The notes: generated by a model not told the origin, from the letters alone. A stretch of 53,015 nucleotides of DNA from Halalkalibacter wakoensis JCM 9140 (GCF_000513095.1 NZ_BAUT01000022.1:1-53015), one strand, 5' to 3'; positions 42,750 through 52,926 are shown, numbered from the stretch's first letter. Made by a program: numbers and translations.

Positions 42750-43415
42750 ATGAACATTAGGGAGAAGTGGAAGGGCGTGAGTACTAGAGTGAAGAAAAAG
42801 CCAACAAAAGAAAGGATTATTGAAACCGCTCTCAATTTGTTTGAAGAGTACGGCTTTCATGCTGTAACAGTGGACCGAATTGTAAAAGAAAGTCGATCAT
42901 CAAAAGGAGGATTTTATCATAACTTTAAATCAAAAGATGAACTTTTGTATACCGTTCATGACTCATTCATTACATACATCCTAGATAAAGCTGAAGATGC
43001 CTACAATCGTTACACAACGCCTGCTGAAAGACTTTATGAGACCATTCGCTCATTTGTCATGATGTTTGAGTTATATCGCCCACATGTTACCGTCTTTTAT
43101 CAAGAGTCGCTCTATTTAAGCTCTGATTATTACGATGCAATCAAGCAAAAGCGAAGAAGATATAAAGACATGATGTTTCGTGTAGTAGAAGAAGGAAAAG
43201 CTTGTGGGGAATTTAGACAGGAAATCCCTGTGCCCATTACATCCATGGCCATTTTTGGAATGACCAACTGGACATACAAATGGTACAAGGAAAGCGGACA
43301 GTATTCGATACAAGAAATTGCCAATATATACGCTGATTTAGTCATGAATGCCGTGTTAACAAAAGAGGCTAGTGTAAAACCAGAATATGCACGCTTTTTT
43401 CTTGCTAGCAACTAG
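42750..43415 (+). CDS. TetR/AcrR family transcriptional regulator
   Basis: 221 residues from ATG 42750. The N-terminal TetR helix-turn-helix is IIETALNLFEEYGFHAVTVDRI (trimmed) with SKGGFYHNFKSKDELL as recognition helix. The C-terminal ligand domain is helical. The ATG has no good ribosome binding site; GTG at 42777 or 42789 is possible. It is the first gene of the unit with the carboxyltransferase and mutase genes, so it probably represses that unit in response to an acyl-CoA or related metabolite. This is inferred from position and the palindrome at 42712. Confidence 0.88.
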   Translation: MNIREKWKGVSTRVKKKPTKERIIETALNLFEEYGFHAVTVDRIVKESRSSKGGFYHNFKSKDELLYTVHDSFITYILDKAEDAYNRYTTPAERLYETIRSFVMMFELYRPHVTVFYQESLYLSSDYYDAIKQKRRRYKDMMFRVVEEGKACGEFRQEIPVPITSMAIFGMTNWTYKWYKESGQYSIQEIANIYADLVMNAVLTKEASVKPEYARFFLASN

Positions 43416-43440
43416 AAAAGGGTAAAAAGGGGCTGTTCAT

Positions 43441-44991
43441 ATGGATATGTTTGACTATATACAAGAGATGGAGGAACGTCGGAATATCATCAAAGATGGT
43501 GGTGGTCAAAAACGAATAGATGCTCAGCATAAGAGAGGAAAGTTAACGGCTCGACAACGCATCGAAATTTTAGTAGATAAAGATTCTTTTGTGGAGTTAA
43601 ATCCCTTTATTGAATATCGAGGAAATCCAAACGGCTCCAACGAAGCTCCAGGAGAAGGAGTCGTAACTGGATATGGGAAAATACATGGAAGATTAATCTT
43701 CCTATTTGCTCAAGATTTTACTGTATTTGGAGGAGCACTAGGAGAAATGCACGCCCAAAAAATTGCTAAAGTGATGGACTTAGCTGCTGAAAATGGTGCT
43801 CCAATTATTGGTTTAAATGATTCCGGGGGAGCAAGAATTCAAGAAGGAGTCTTATCTCTTGACGGGTACGGACATGTTTTTTACCGAAATGCCATCTATT
43901 CTGGTGTCATTCCACAAATTTCTGTGATCATGGGGCCCTGTGCTGGTGGAGCGGTCTATTCTCCAGCCATCACTGATTTTGTTTTTATGGTTGAACAAAC
44001 TAGTCAGATGTTTATTACTGGGCCAAAAGTGATTGAAAGTGTAACAGGAGCCAAAATCAATTCGGAACAACTAGGAGGGGCAAAGGTTCACTCTAGTGTA
44101 AGTGGAAATGCTCATTTTACAGGGGAAACAGAAGAAGAGGTTCTCCAAAGTGTACGGAAATTAATACAATTCTTGCCTTCTAATTTTGAAGAGCGGGCTT
44201 GCCGACTTGAACCGAAAAACAAACAACCTGTAGACGAAAGAATTCATGAATTACTTGATATCGTTCCAGTGGATGGGACAAAAGTGTACGATGTTAGAAA
44301 AGTCATTAAGAAGATTATTGATGATGAAGACTTTATGGAAGTGCAACCATTCTATGCTAAAAACATTGTCGTTGGGTTTGCTCGTATCAACGGTGAAACG
44401 GTTGGAATCGTCGCGAACAATCCGAAAATGATGGCAGGAGGACTTGATATTAATTCTTCGGATAAATGTTCAAGATTTATTCGCTTTTGTGATTGTTTTA
44501 ATATTCCTCTTATTACCTTTGAGGATGTAAGCGGATTCATACCGGGGGTGCAACAAGAACACGGTGGCATTATTCGTCATGGAGCAAAAATTTTATACGC
44601 TTATTCAGAAGCAACCGTACCAAAAATTACGGTCATTGTCAGGAAAGCATTTGGTGGCGCATATGTTGCATTAAACAGCAAAGCAATTGGAGCAGATTTA
44701 GTTTTTGCTTGGCCAAATGCAGAAATGGCTGTTATGGGTCCAGAAGGGGCAGCTACGATCATTTATGCGAAAGAAATAAAGGAGAGCAACACCCCAGAAG
44801 AAGTGCGTCAGCAGAAGATTTCAGAGTATCGTAAACGTTTTGCAAATCCATACATTGCGGCCGCGAATGGAATGGTTGATGACGTTATTGATCCAAGAGA
44901 TACGAGAAAAAGCCTTATTCAAGGCTTGGAAATGCTAAAGAACAAAAAGAAACATTTACCTAAGAAAAAGCATGGCAATATCCCTTTATAA
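43441..44991 (+). CDS. Acyl-CoA carboxylase carboxyltransferase (propionyl/methylmalonyl-CoA type)
   Basis: 516 residues with two crotonase-like halves. Key blocks are GKLTARQRIEILVDKDSF, GEGVVTGYGKIHGR, LNDSGGARIQEG and GPCAGGAVYSPA in the N half, and ITFEDVSGFIPGVQQE and GAKILYAYSEATVPKITVI (trimmed) in the C half. It resembles PccB/YqjD/MmdA. It transfers a carboxyl group between biotin and propionyl-CoA. No biotin carboxylase or biotin carrier gene lies in the window, so whether it is a propionyl-CoA carboxylase or part of a decarboxylase pump stays open. It is followed by mutA after 65 nt. Confidence 0.9.
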   Translation: MDMFDYIQEMEERRNIIKDGGGQKRIDAQHKRGKLTARQRIEILVDKDSFVELNPFIEYRGNPNGSNEAPGEGVVTGYGKIHGRLIFLFAQDFTVFGGALGEMHAQKIAKVMDLAAENGAPIIGLNDSGGARIQEGVLSLDGYGHVFYRNAIYSGVIPQISVIMGPCAGGAVYSPAITDFVFMVEQTSQMFITGPKVIESVTGAKINSEQLGGAKVHSSVSGNAHFTGETEEEVLQSVRKLIQFLPSNFEERACRLEPKNKQPVDERIHELLDIVPVDGTKVYDVRKVIKKIIDDEDFMEVQPFYAKNIVVGFARINGETVGIVANNPKMMAGGLDINSSDKCSRFIRFCDCFNIPLITFEDVSGFIPGVQQEHGGIIRHGAKILYAYSEATVPKITVIVRKAFGGAYVALNSKAIGADLVFAWPNAEMAVMGPEGAATIIYAKEIKESNTPEEVRQQKISEYRKRFANPYIAAANGMVDDVIDPRDTRKSLIQGLEMLKNKKKHLPKKKHGNIPL

Positions 44992-45000
44992 AAAAAGGTT

Positions 45001-45056
45001 TTACGTGAAACGAGAGGAGGGAAAATGCTGTTCACGGCCAAAAAACGTGAATCGGC
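45001..45056 (+). promoter_or_regulatory. mutA leader with out-of-frame ribosome binding site and alternative hairpins
   Basis: AGAGGAGGG (45013-45021) lies before ATG 45025, which is out of frame with mutA and opens a 31-codon overlapping frame. TTCACG at 45031-45036 can pair with CGTGAA at 45004-45009 or at 45046-45051, so two exclusive hairpins are possible. There is no ribosome binding site right before mutA. Confidence 0.4.
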
Positions 45057-46694
45057 ATGTTTATGGATAACACCTTTAAAGAGTTTCCAATCCCTACGTA
45101 TGAAGAGTGGAGGCAATTAGTGGAGCGTACGTTAAAAGGAAAAACGTTTGACGAATCGTTACTCACTCCTTTAATTGATGAAATTGTTCTAGAGCCAATG
45201 TATCAATCAAAAGATATTGAAAATAATCAAACGCTAAATGATAGACCTGGGACGTATCCATTTATAAGAGGAAACACCCAAGAGCCTCTTAAGTGGTCTG
45301 TTTCTCAAGTGATTGAAGCAGCAACCCCGAAGTTGTTGCACGAGCGAATTAGCCATGATTTTGAAAAAGGTCAGGATCATACTCATTTTGTTTTAACAAG
45401 TGAAATGAAGCAAGGGAGAAAACCAACAAGGAATGAAGAGGAAACGGGCATTCCTTTTTTTAATCTCTCTACAGTCCATGAAGCTTTGAATGGAATCGAT
45501 TTGTCAAATAAACCTCTTCACTTGGATACGGGAGTTGTCAGCCTTCCGATCCTTGGGGCGCTTAGTCTTACGTCAAAAAAATTGAAAGGGACAATCGGCT
45601 CTGATCCACTTCATCAATTAGTCAGTTTTGGTTCCATTGATTATTCATTAGATCGTAGTTTTGATTTAATGGCACTAGCAACAAAGTGGGCGAGAAAACA
45701 ACATCCACAACTAAGGACCGTGCTAGTCCAGTCCCATATATACCATAATGGCGGGGCTAGTCCATCTTTAGAGTTAGCTTCAGCTTTGTCAACTGCTGTT
45801 GAATATATCTCAGCATTGATCGAAAGAGGACTATCAGCAACTGAAGCGGGACAGTCGCTTCTGTTTTCATTTTCAATTGGAAGTGATTACTTTAGTGAAA
45901 TTGCAAAAATTCGTGCTGCGAGAGCACTTTGGGCTGCGATCATGAAAGAATTTGGAGCTTCAGAAGAAGGCCAGAAAATGACGATTCACGCAAAAACATC
46001 GACATTTACGAAAACAAAAGACGACTGTCACGTAAATATTCTTAGGTGCACAACAGAAGCATTTGCAGCAGCTATAGCAGGAGTAGAAAGCCTTCAAGTC
46101 AGTCCTTTTGATGAATTACTACAAGAGCCTAGCGAACATGCGAGAAGAATTGCTCGAAATACATCATTAATTCTCCGTGAAGAAGCCCATCTCGCTGTTA
46201 CAAGCGATCCAGCAGGGGGTTCCTGGTACGTTGAACATTTAACAGAACAAATGGCTATGAAAGCATGGGAGTTATTTCAGGAGTTAGAAGAGAACGGTGG
46301 AATGTCTGCTTCTTTAAAAAAAGGGATCGTTCAAACTCTAGTTCAAAAATGCTGGAATAAGAGAGTTGAAAAAGTGAGAACGAGAAAGCAAACGATTATT
46401 GGAGTTAATCAATATATTAATACAGATGACAAAAGACCAACGAAACCTGCTTCGAGAGTTGAGGAACGGAACTCTTATTTTGATTATATTGAACAACAAA
46501 AAGAAGTAACCAAAAAGCACGAAATTGAAACAATGGAAGACGTTCTAAAAATGGTAAGCGAACAGACCCCTTTTCATCACATACACAAACAACTGAAAGA
46601 GGGGGGCAAGAAAGAATGTGTAACACCTATTAAACAATATCGACTAGCAGAGCCCTTTGAACAACAACACCCAAAAAAAGATGGAGGGAGCTAG
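45057..46694 (+). CDS. mutA: Methylmalonyl-CoA mutase small subunit MutA
   Basis: 545 residues. The N-terminus FKEFPIPTYEEWRQLVERTL is typical of the MutA chain. The barrel region continues with SHIYHNGGASPSLELASALS and ISHDF/ TSDPAGGSWYVEHLTEQMA (both trimmed). There is no DxHxxG B12 motif, and the C-terminus is a charged tail, as expected for the small, non-catalytic subunit. It forms a heterodimer with MutB. Start ATG 45057 (or 45063) is poorly supported: the only strong ribosome binding site is 36 nt upstream in another frame. The stop lies 3 nt before mutB. Confidence 0.9.
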   Translation: MFMDNTFKEFPIPTYEEWRQLVERTLKGKTFDESLLTPLIDEIVLEPMYQSKDIENNQTLNDRPGTYPFIRGNTQEPLKWSVSQVIEAATPKLLHERISHDFEKGQDHTHFVLTSEMKQGRKPTRNEEETGIPFFNLSTVHEALNGIDLSNKPLHLDTGVVSLPILGALSLTSKKLKGTIGSDPLHQLVSFGSIDYSLDRSFDLMALATKWARKQHPQLRTVLVQSHIYHNGGASPSLELASALSTAVEYISALIERGLSATEAGQSLLFSFSIGSDYFSEIAKIRAARALWAAIMKEFGASEEGQKMTIHAKTSTFTKTKDDCHVNILRCTTEAFAAAIAGVESLQVSPFDELLQEPSEHARRIARNTSLILREEAHLAVTSDPAGGSWYVEHLTEQMAMKAWELFQELEENGGMSASLKKGIVQTLVQKCWNKRVEKVRTRKQTIIGVNQYINTDDKRPTKPASRVEERNSYFDYIEQQKEVTKKHEIETMEDVLKMVSEQTPFHHIHKQLKEGGKKECVTPIKQYRLAEPFEQQHPKKDGGS

Positions 46695-46697
46695 TAA

Positions 46698-48857
46698 ATG
46701 AAGAGCAAAAAACCTATTTTTCATAAAATGCCATTTCCATCTTTTCCAAAAAACAATACCTCGATGAAAGACAGTAATTCAACCATGATTCAAACAGCTG
46801 AACAAATCTCTATTAAACAAGTTTACACAAAAGAAGATATAAAGGATTTTGCCCATTTGGACTATGTTTCAGGAATTGCTCCTTTTTTTAGAGGTCCTTA
46901 TCCAGCCATGTATAAAACGCGTCCATGGACCATACGACAATATGCGGGCTATTCTACCGCAGAAGAAAGCAATGCGTTTTATAGAAAAAACTTAGCAGCA
47001 GGTCAAAAAGGGTTATCGATCGCATTTGATTTAGCGACCCACCGTGGATATGACTCAGATCATCCACGAGTTGTTGGAGATGTTGGAAAGGCTGGGGTAG
47101 CAGTTGATTCCGTTCTTGATATGAAACTTTTATTTGACGGAATTCCTCTTGATCAAATGTCCGTGTCTATGACAATGAATGGTGCAGTACTCCCAATTAT
47201 GGCTTTTTATATCGTTGCAGCCCAGGAGCAAGGAGTTGCTAAAGAGAAATTAACTGGAACGATTCAAAATGACATATTAAAAGAGTATATGGTGAGAAAT
47301 ACGTACATTTATCCACCGGATGCCTCGATGAGAATTATTTCTGATATCTTTGAGTACACATCACAACATATGCCAAAGTTTAATAGCATTAGCATTTCAG
47401 GCTATCATATGCAAGAAGCTGGTGCGACGGCGGACATAGAACTTGCGTACACGTTAGCCGATGGTCTTGAATATGTACGGACGGGAATTGGAGCCGGTAT
47501 CGATATTGATCAGTTTGCCCCAAGGCTATCGTTTTTTTGGGCGATTGGTATGAATCACTTTATGGAAGTGGCAAAAATGAGGGCTGCAAGGTTAATGTGG
47601 GCTAAGTTAATGAAGCAATTTCATCCGAAGAATGAGAAATCGCTTGCTTTACGTACTCACTCCCAAACATCAGGCTGGAGTTTAACAGAACAAGACCCAT
47701 ACAACAACATCATTCGTACGTGTATCGAGGCCATGGCAGCGACCCACGGCCACACACAATCCCTGCACACAAATGCACTGGATGAGGCCATTGCTCTGCC
47801 TACAGAGTTCTCTGCTAGAATTGCGAGAAATACCCAGCTGTACTTACAAGAAGAGACTGGGATGACGAATGTGTTAGACCCGTGGGGCGGTTCATATTAT
47901 GTAGAAACGTTAACAAATGAATTAATGAAAAAGGCTTGGTCTCATATTGAAGAAATAGAAGAGCTCGGAGGAATGGCTAAAGCAATTGAAACAGGCCTGC
48001 CGAAAATGCGTATTGAAGAAGCCGCTGCAAGAAGACAAGCGCAGATTGACTCGAAGAAAGAAACCATTATTGGTGTGAATAAATATCGAGTTGAACAAGA
48101 AGAAGACTTGGATATATTAGAGATTAACAATACGGTTGTACGTGAAGCTCAGTTAAAACGGTTAAAAAAACTACGAGAAGAACGAAACGAGGAAGAAGTC
48201 AGACTTTCTTTGAACGCTTTAACGAAAGCAGCGGAAAGCGGAGAGGGCAACTTATTGGCACTTGCGATTGAAGCTGCTAGAGCAAGAGCAAGTCTTGGAG
48301 AAATATCGCAAGCATATGAAAAAGTGGTTGGTCGTCATAAGGCTGTTATAAGGTCGATTAGTGGTGTGTATAGCTCTGAATATGGGGAGAAGGATGAAAT
48401 GAAGGAGATTCTTCATATAACAGATGAATTTGCTGAAAATGAAGGAAGACGTCCAAGAATCATGATAGCCAAAATGGGTCAAGACGGCCATGATCGAGGC
48501 GCGAAGGTCATATCAACAGCTTTTGCTGATATGGGATTTGATGTCGATATTGGTCCATTGTTTCAAACACCTGAAGAAGTGGCCATGCAAGCAGTAGAAA
48601 ATGATGTCCATATTATTGGCGTAAGTTCTTTGGCTGCTGGTCATAAAACTTTATTGCCACAAGTTATGAAAGAACTTGAGAAGTTGGGAAGGGAAGATAT
48701 TCTGGTTATTATCGGTGGAGTCATCCCAGCGCAAGATTATTCATTTTTACTAGATTATGGAGCAGCCGCCATATTTGGACCAGGAACGGTTATTCCCGTA
48801 GCTGCTATGAAAATTATGACAGAATTAAATAACCGTCTTGGCTATTCAACGGAATAA
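46698..48857 (+). CDS. mutB: Methylmalonyl-CoA mutase large subunit MutB
   Basis: 719 residues. The substrate barrel (about 40-560) has [40 protein letters not shown] (trimmed), [20 protein letters not shown] and [19 protein letters not shown]. The C-terminal B12 domain carries [14 protein letters not shown] (about 592-605), with the cobalt-ligand His of DxHxxG, and [10 protein letters not shown]. It converts (R)-methylmalonyl-CoA to succinyl-CoA with adenosylcobalamin. GGAGGGAGCTAGTAA precedes the ATG. All motifs are intact. Confidence 0.97.
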   Translation: MKSKKPIFHKMPFPSFPKNNTSMKDSNSTMIQTAEQISIKQVYTKEDIKDFAHLDYVSGIAPFFRGPYPAMYKTRPWTIRQYAGYSTAEESNAFYRKNLAAGQKGLSIAFDLATHRGYDSDHPRVVGDVGKAGVAVDSVLDMKLLFDGIPLDQMSVSMTMNGAVLPIMAFYIVAAQEQGVAKEKLTGTIQNDILKEYMVRNTYIYPPDASMRIISDIFEYTSQHMPKFNSISISGYHMQEAGATADIELAYTLADGLEYVRTGIGAGIDIDQFAPRLSFFWAIGMNHFMEVAKMRAARLMWAKLMKQFHPKNEKSLALRTHSQTSGWSLTEQDPYNNIIRTCIEAMAATHGHTQSLHTNALDEAIALPTEFSARIARNTQLYLQEETGMTNVLDPWGGSYYVETLTNELMKKAWSHIEEIEELGGMAKAIETGLPKMRIEEAAARRQAQIDSKKETIIGVNKYRVEQEEDLDILEINNTVVREAQLKRLKKLREERNEEEVRLSLNALTKAAESGEGNLLALAIEAARARASLGEISQAYEKVVGRHKAVIRSISGVYSSEYGEKDEMKEILHITDEFAENEGRRPRIMIAKMGQDGHDRGAKVISTAFADMGFDVDIGPLFQTPEEVAMQAVENDVHIIGVSSLAAGHKTLLPQVMKELEKLGREDILVIIGGVIPAQDYSFLLDYGAAAIFGPGTVIPVAAMKIMTELNNRLGYSTE

Positions 48858-48886
48858 ACAGAGGTGTTCTTGAACATCTCTGTTTT
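48856..48886 (+). other. Intercistronic hairpin between mutB and meaB
   Basis: AAACAGAGGTGTT (48856-48868) pairs with AACATCTCTGTTT (48873-48885), with one G-U pair and a four-base loop. Only TTTT follows, so it is a weak terminator or an mRNA processing hairpin. A GTG inside it is not a likely start. Confidence 0.6.
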
Positions 48887-48911
48887 GGTTAGACAAAAGG
48901 AGGAGTGGGGA

Positions 48912-49910
48912 GTGAGGTATTCAAAAAAGAGTACGGTACTTACCGTTGAAGAGTATGTGAATGGAATAAAACATAACAATAGAGCTATTTTAGCTCGTGC
49001 GATTACCCTTGTAGAAAGCAACGCCTCAAAACATCTTTCACTAGCTCAACATGTACTGCAATCGATTTTGCCTGACACAGGAAAATCGATTCGAATTGGC
49101 ATTACAGGAGTTCCGGGAGCAGGCAAATCAACGTTTATTGAATCATTTGGACTCATGCTCTGTCAAAAAGGCCATAAAGTAGCTGTTTTAGCTATTGATC
49201 CAACTAGCTCTCTTTCACGAGGAAGTATATTAGGAGACAAAACGAGAATGGAACAACTCTCAAGACATCCTCATGCATTTGTTCGACCATCTCCTACCGG
49301 TGGAACGTTAGGGGGCGTCGCCAGAAAAACAAGGGAGTCTATTTTATTATGTGAAGCGGCTGGATATGATAGGATCATTGTTGAAACTGTTGGAGTAGGC
49401 CAAAGTGAAGTGACAGTTCGCTCAATGGTCGATTGTTTTCTTGTCTTAATGTTAACAGGAGCTGGTGACGAGCTTCAAGGTATGAAAAAAGGAATGATGG
49501 AATTGATCGATCTTTTGCTTATTCATAAAGCAGATGGTCAAAACTTAGCAAAAGCAGAGCTATTAAGAGAAGAGATGAACCGTATCCTTCATTTGTTAAC
49601 CGGTAACCAGAAATGGGAACCAAAAGTGCTGACGGCCTCATCTATTACAGGAAGTGGATTGAATCAATGCTTAGAAACCATTGAACTATTTATAAAAAAA
49701 ATGAAAGAAACAAATGATTTTGAAGAACGAAGAAAGAAACAAGCAACTGACTGGTTTTATTCACTAATTGAAGAACAAATACTATCGAGCTTCTACGAAA
49801 ATGATGAAGTGAAAAAGGAACTGGGGATAATGCTGAGAGCCGTTACCGATGGTCAACTTAGTCCAACGAAAGCCGCATTAAAGCTATTAAAATCTTATGA
49901 TGTGATCTAA
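48912..49910 (+). CDS. meaB: Methylmalonyl-CoA mutase-associated GTPase MeaB
   Basis: About 332 residues of the MeaB/ArgK P-loop GTPase family. It has RIGITGVPGAGKSTFIESFG (Walker A, near 60-80), VLAIDPTSSLSRGSILGDKTR (trimmed), IVETVGVGQSE (switch/G3), a degenerate G4 base motif (LLIHKADG) and a C-terminal dimerisation helix. It protects and reloads methylmalonyl-CoA mutase with adenosylcobalamin. GTG 48912 is chosen because AAAGGAGG lies just upstream; the earlier in-frame GTG at 48864 falls in the hairpin. It completes mutA-mutB-meaB. Confidence 0.95.
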   Translation: MRYSKKSTVLTVEEYVNGIKHNNRAILARAITLVESNASKHLSLAQHVLQSILPDTGKSIRIGITGVPGAGKSTFIESFGLMLCQKGHKVAVLAIDPTSSLSRGSILGDKTRMEQLSRHPHAFVRPSPTGGTLGGVARKTRESILLCEAAGYDRIIVETVGVGQSEVTVRSMVDCFLVLMLTGAGDELQGMKKGMMELIDLLLIHKADGQNLAKAELLREEMNRILHLLTGNQKWEPKVLTASSITGSGLNQCLETIELFIKKMKETNDFEERRKKQATDWFYSLIEEQILSSFYENDEVKKELGIMLRAVTDGQLSPTKAALKLLKSYDVI

Positions 49911-49997
49911 AATAGCTAATTAATGATTCCATTGTTCTGTGTATTTAGTTACAATAATACTATACTGATAGTGAAAACATCATAGGAGGTCTGACAA

Positions 49998-51048
49998 ATG
50001 AATGGATGTCAGCGTTGCAGCCAATTCCCCAAATTAGAGTCAGCTGGATTTTTGTGGTTTTATAGTAAAAATCCTCTCATCACAGAAAAGCTATTTGATC
50101 ATTCAAATATTAAACTGAAAAATGAACAAACAATTCTTTATTCATATCAGTCGTTTGATGAGTTAGAAAAGATTATGCGTGAGCTAGATAAAACGTTTAG
50201 CAATCAAGAAAAAATAGAAATTTTAGGTACATACTCAAAGGAAAAAGACAATCAAAGTCGTTTTATGAACATGACGCCATTTCCTATGTTGCTTGAACGC
50301 CTTCAACATCGTGAGTACGTCACCATTATTAACCAGGGTCTTTTTACTCAGCATATGCAACCGATTATTCAACTTCAAAGTGACCATGTTTTTGGCTATG
50401 AGTTTCTAGTAAGATCATTGCCGAATTCTCACTCCTTTTTTCCTGGAGAGCTATTTTCCTTTTCACAGCGTGCCGGACTACAATCAAACTTGGACAGCCA
50501 AGCACGAATAGCCTCGATTGAAGTAAGTTCCCAAAAAGTAAAAGCGGGTAATAAAACGATTTATCAATTTTCTGCCTTCTTCCATTTATGACCCGAATCA
50601 TTGTCTGAAAAGTACATTTCGTGCTGTGAAAGACTATAATGTTGATCCGAATGATTTAGTTTTTGAAGTGGTTGAAACAGAAAAAATCGAAGACATCTCT
50701 CACTTGAAATCGATCTTCAGTACATATCAAGCACATGGAATAAAAGTTGCTTTAGATGATTTAGGTTCTGGTTACTCAACGTTAGAAGTATTAAGAGAAC
50801 TGAAGCCCAACTTTGCTAAGATTGACCGTACACTTGTTGATCATTGTGATTCAGATAAAGAAAAACAAGAGCGAATAAAAGCTATTGTTGATATAGCCGG
50901 AGAGCATCAAATTGAACTATTAGCTGAAGGAATAGAAAGAGCGGAGGAAGCTGAATTTTGCAAACAAATTGGTGTTCCACTCGCTCAAGGATACTACTTC
51001 GGTAAGCCAGACGCTAGTCCGTTGCAACATGATCGTTTGAATGTGTAA
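49998..51048 (+). pseudogene. EAL-domain c-di-GMP phosphodiesterase, frameshifted
   Basis: Two frames make one protein of about 350 residues. The first opens with MNGCQRCSQFP, a CxxC-bearing start, and has the EAL beginning FGYEFLVRSLPN. It stops at 50591 after a shift near 50557-50567. The second frame resumes INFLPSSIYDPNHC and carries FEVVETEKI, LDDLGSGYSTLEVL, KIDRT, EGIER and QGYYFGKP. The EAL catalytic residues appear complete. Two bases would need to be added, or one removed, in the ATTTATC stretch to rejoin the frames. ATG 49998 follows AGGAGGTCTGACAA. It lies after meaB with its own leader, 87 nt. Confidence 0.82.
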
Positions 51049-51110
51049 AAATGGAGAAGAAGTCTACGGCCCTTTATCAAGATGAAGAGAGGCAAGTTCC
51101 TAGACAATTA

Positions 51111-51150
51111 AAAAAGCCGCATTGGAGCAAATGCTTCCAGTGCGGCTTGG
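51111..51150 (-). terminator. Intrinsic terminator of the radical SAM gene
   Basis: AAGCCGCATTGGA-GC pairs with GCTTCCAGTGCGGCTT (one G-U pair, one bulge). On the minus strand it is followed by TTTTTT. It lies 16 nt after the stop at 51166. Confidence 0.85.
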
Positions 51151-51165
51151 GTTGTATACGCTCTA

Positions 51166-52926
51166 TCATTTTGCTAATGCAGTAGAACGCAAGGACTGTA
51201 GCGGTACGGAAAATACAGATGGTTGATTCGTTTTAGGATTGAAAAACGCAATTAGTAAGCTTGGTTTCTCTTCATAAGAATCATTGAAAAGATGAAATGG
51301 AATCGTCTCAATCATCGTATGTTTATGAAGGTCCTTTTCAGTAAGCTTCAGGTTAGCAAATTGGGACGAAACAACAGATGGCTTGTCTGCTAACATAGCT
51401 AAATAGTCGCTTTGCTCTTGCTTTGTAAGAGAGAAGTCCCACCAAGTCTTCCTAGGCTTATGCTTATGATTTTCAAAGAAATCAACAATCATAAGAGCTC
51501 GAATGACAGATAAATCTGTTCTTGTCTCTCGACTACGTAAAAACAAGAAAAGTCTTTTAAATAAGTCCTCTAATTGATGACCGATTCGTGACCAGCCCCG
51601 TTTATCCCAAAAATCACCAAACTCTTGAAAGAAATCAAAAGCAGACTCAAATTCATGAGCAACCAAGTATTCAACTGTCCGATCCATGCGATGATCGTTC
51701 CAATACTTCTCTAGTACGTCTTCAACACGTTTGATTCGTATAATTTCATCAAATGTCAGCACATTGTTTTTTAATATTTCATATGGAGAGTGATCCATAT
51801 AAACATAATCATGCTGCTCGGCACGAAGTCGTAGTCCTGTTCCTCGTAGCATTTTTAAAAAGCCTAACTGTAACTCTTCCGGACGCATCTCAAATACATC
51901 ATTGAATGTATTTCGAAACGATTGATAATCTTCTTCAGGCAACCCGGCTATCAAATCAAGGTGTTGGTCAATTTTCCCACCTTCTTTGACCATGGTAACG
52001 GTTCTTTTTAACTTTTCAAAGTTTTGTCTTCGCATAACGAGTTCATTGGTAGCATCGTTTGTTGACTGTACCCCAATCTCAAAACGAAAAATACCAGGAG
52101 GAGCGTTTTCATTTAGGAAAGAGAGAACTTCTGGACGCATAATATCAGCTGTAATCTCAAATTGGAAAACACAGTCTTGATGATTTTCAATCAAAAAGCG
52201 AAAAATCTCCAGAGCATAATCTCTTCTAATATTAAACGTACGGTCAACAAATTTAATCAGTTTCGCGCCACTTTCAATTAAAAAGAGAAGGTCGGCTTTT
52301 ACTCGTTCAATGTCAATATACCGCACCCCAACTTCAATGGAAGATAAACAAAATTGACAGCTATATGGACAACCACGGCTCGTTTCAAAGTAAGTCACCC
52401 GTTTGGATAAGCCGTCCATGTCTTCAGGAAAACGATAAGGAGTCGGTACGTCATCTAGCTTTAGTTTTGGTCTTGGTGCCGTGACGATAACCTCTGCATC
52501 TTTGCGATAGGCTAGGCCAAATACCATATGATACTTCTTTGTTGTATGAATTTCTTCTAGCAATTGCTTAAAAGTTTCTTCACCTTCACCTACAACGATG
52601 AAGTCTACATTTTCGAGATTTTCTAGCCACTCTTTTGTATCATAAGAGACTTCAGGTCCACCTAAAACAATTTTCGTTTCCGGTATTACTTTTTTTAACA
52701 TGTTTATGACTTTAATTGTCTCCTCAATGTTCCAAATGTAGCAACTGAATCCAATTACATCTGGTTTGCGCTCATAGAGGTCTGACACGATATTCATTAC
52801 TGGATCTTTAATTGTATATTCAACCATCTCAACTGGAAAATCTGGTTCTGCATATGCTTTTAAACATCTTAAAGCAAGACAAGTATGAATATATTTTGCA
52901 TTCAACGTCGTGACGACGGTTTTCAT
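51166..52926 (-). CDS. B12-binding domain radical SAM protein (DUF4080 type)
   Basis: 586 residues. The N-terminal B12-binding Rossmann domain (about 1-140) has TTLNAKYIHTCLALRCL, VIGFSCYIWN and LGGPEVSYD, but no DxHxxG motif. The radical SAM domain has TSRGCPYSCQFCLSS, the CxxxCxxC cluster ligand set (about 190-200), then FVDRTFNIRRD and EIGVQSTN. A C-terminal DUF4080 region of about 200 residues follows. The substrate is unknown. It stands alone on this strand and ends the window, with a leader of about 90 nt to the edge. Confidence 0.92.
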   Translation of the reverse strand: MKTVVTTLNAKYIHTCLALRCLKAYAEPDFPVEMVEYTIKDPVMNIVSDLYERKPDVIGFSCYIWNIEETIKVINMLKKVIPETKIVLGGPEVSYDTKEWLENLENVDFIVVGEGEETFKQLLEEIHTTKKYHMVFGLAYRKDAEVIVTAPRPKLKLDDVPTPYRFPEDMDGLSKRVTYFETSRGCPYSCQFCLSSIEVGVRYIDIERVKADLLFLIESGAKLIKFVDRTFNIRRDYALEIFRFLIENHQDCVFQFEITADIMRPEVLSFLNENAPPGIFRFEIGVQSTNDATNELVMRRQNFEKLKRTVTMVKEGGKIDQHLDLIAGLPEEDYQSFRNTFNDVFEMRPEELQLGFLKMLRGTGLRLRAEQHDYVYMDHSPYEILKNNVLTFDEIIRIKRVEDVLEKYWNDHRMDRTVEYLVAHEFESAFDFFQEFGDFWDKRGWSRIGHQLEDLFKRLFLFLRSRETRTDLSVIRALMIVDFFENHKHKPRKTWWDFSLTKQEQSDYLAMLADKPSVVSSQFANLKLTEKDLHKHTMIETIPFHLFNDSYEEKPSLLIAFFNPKTNQPSVFSVPLQSLRSTALAK

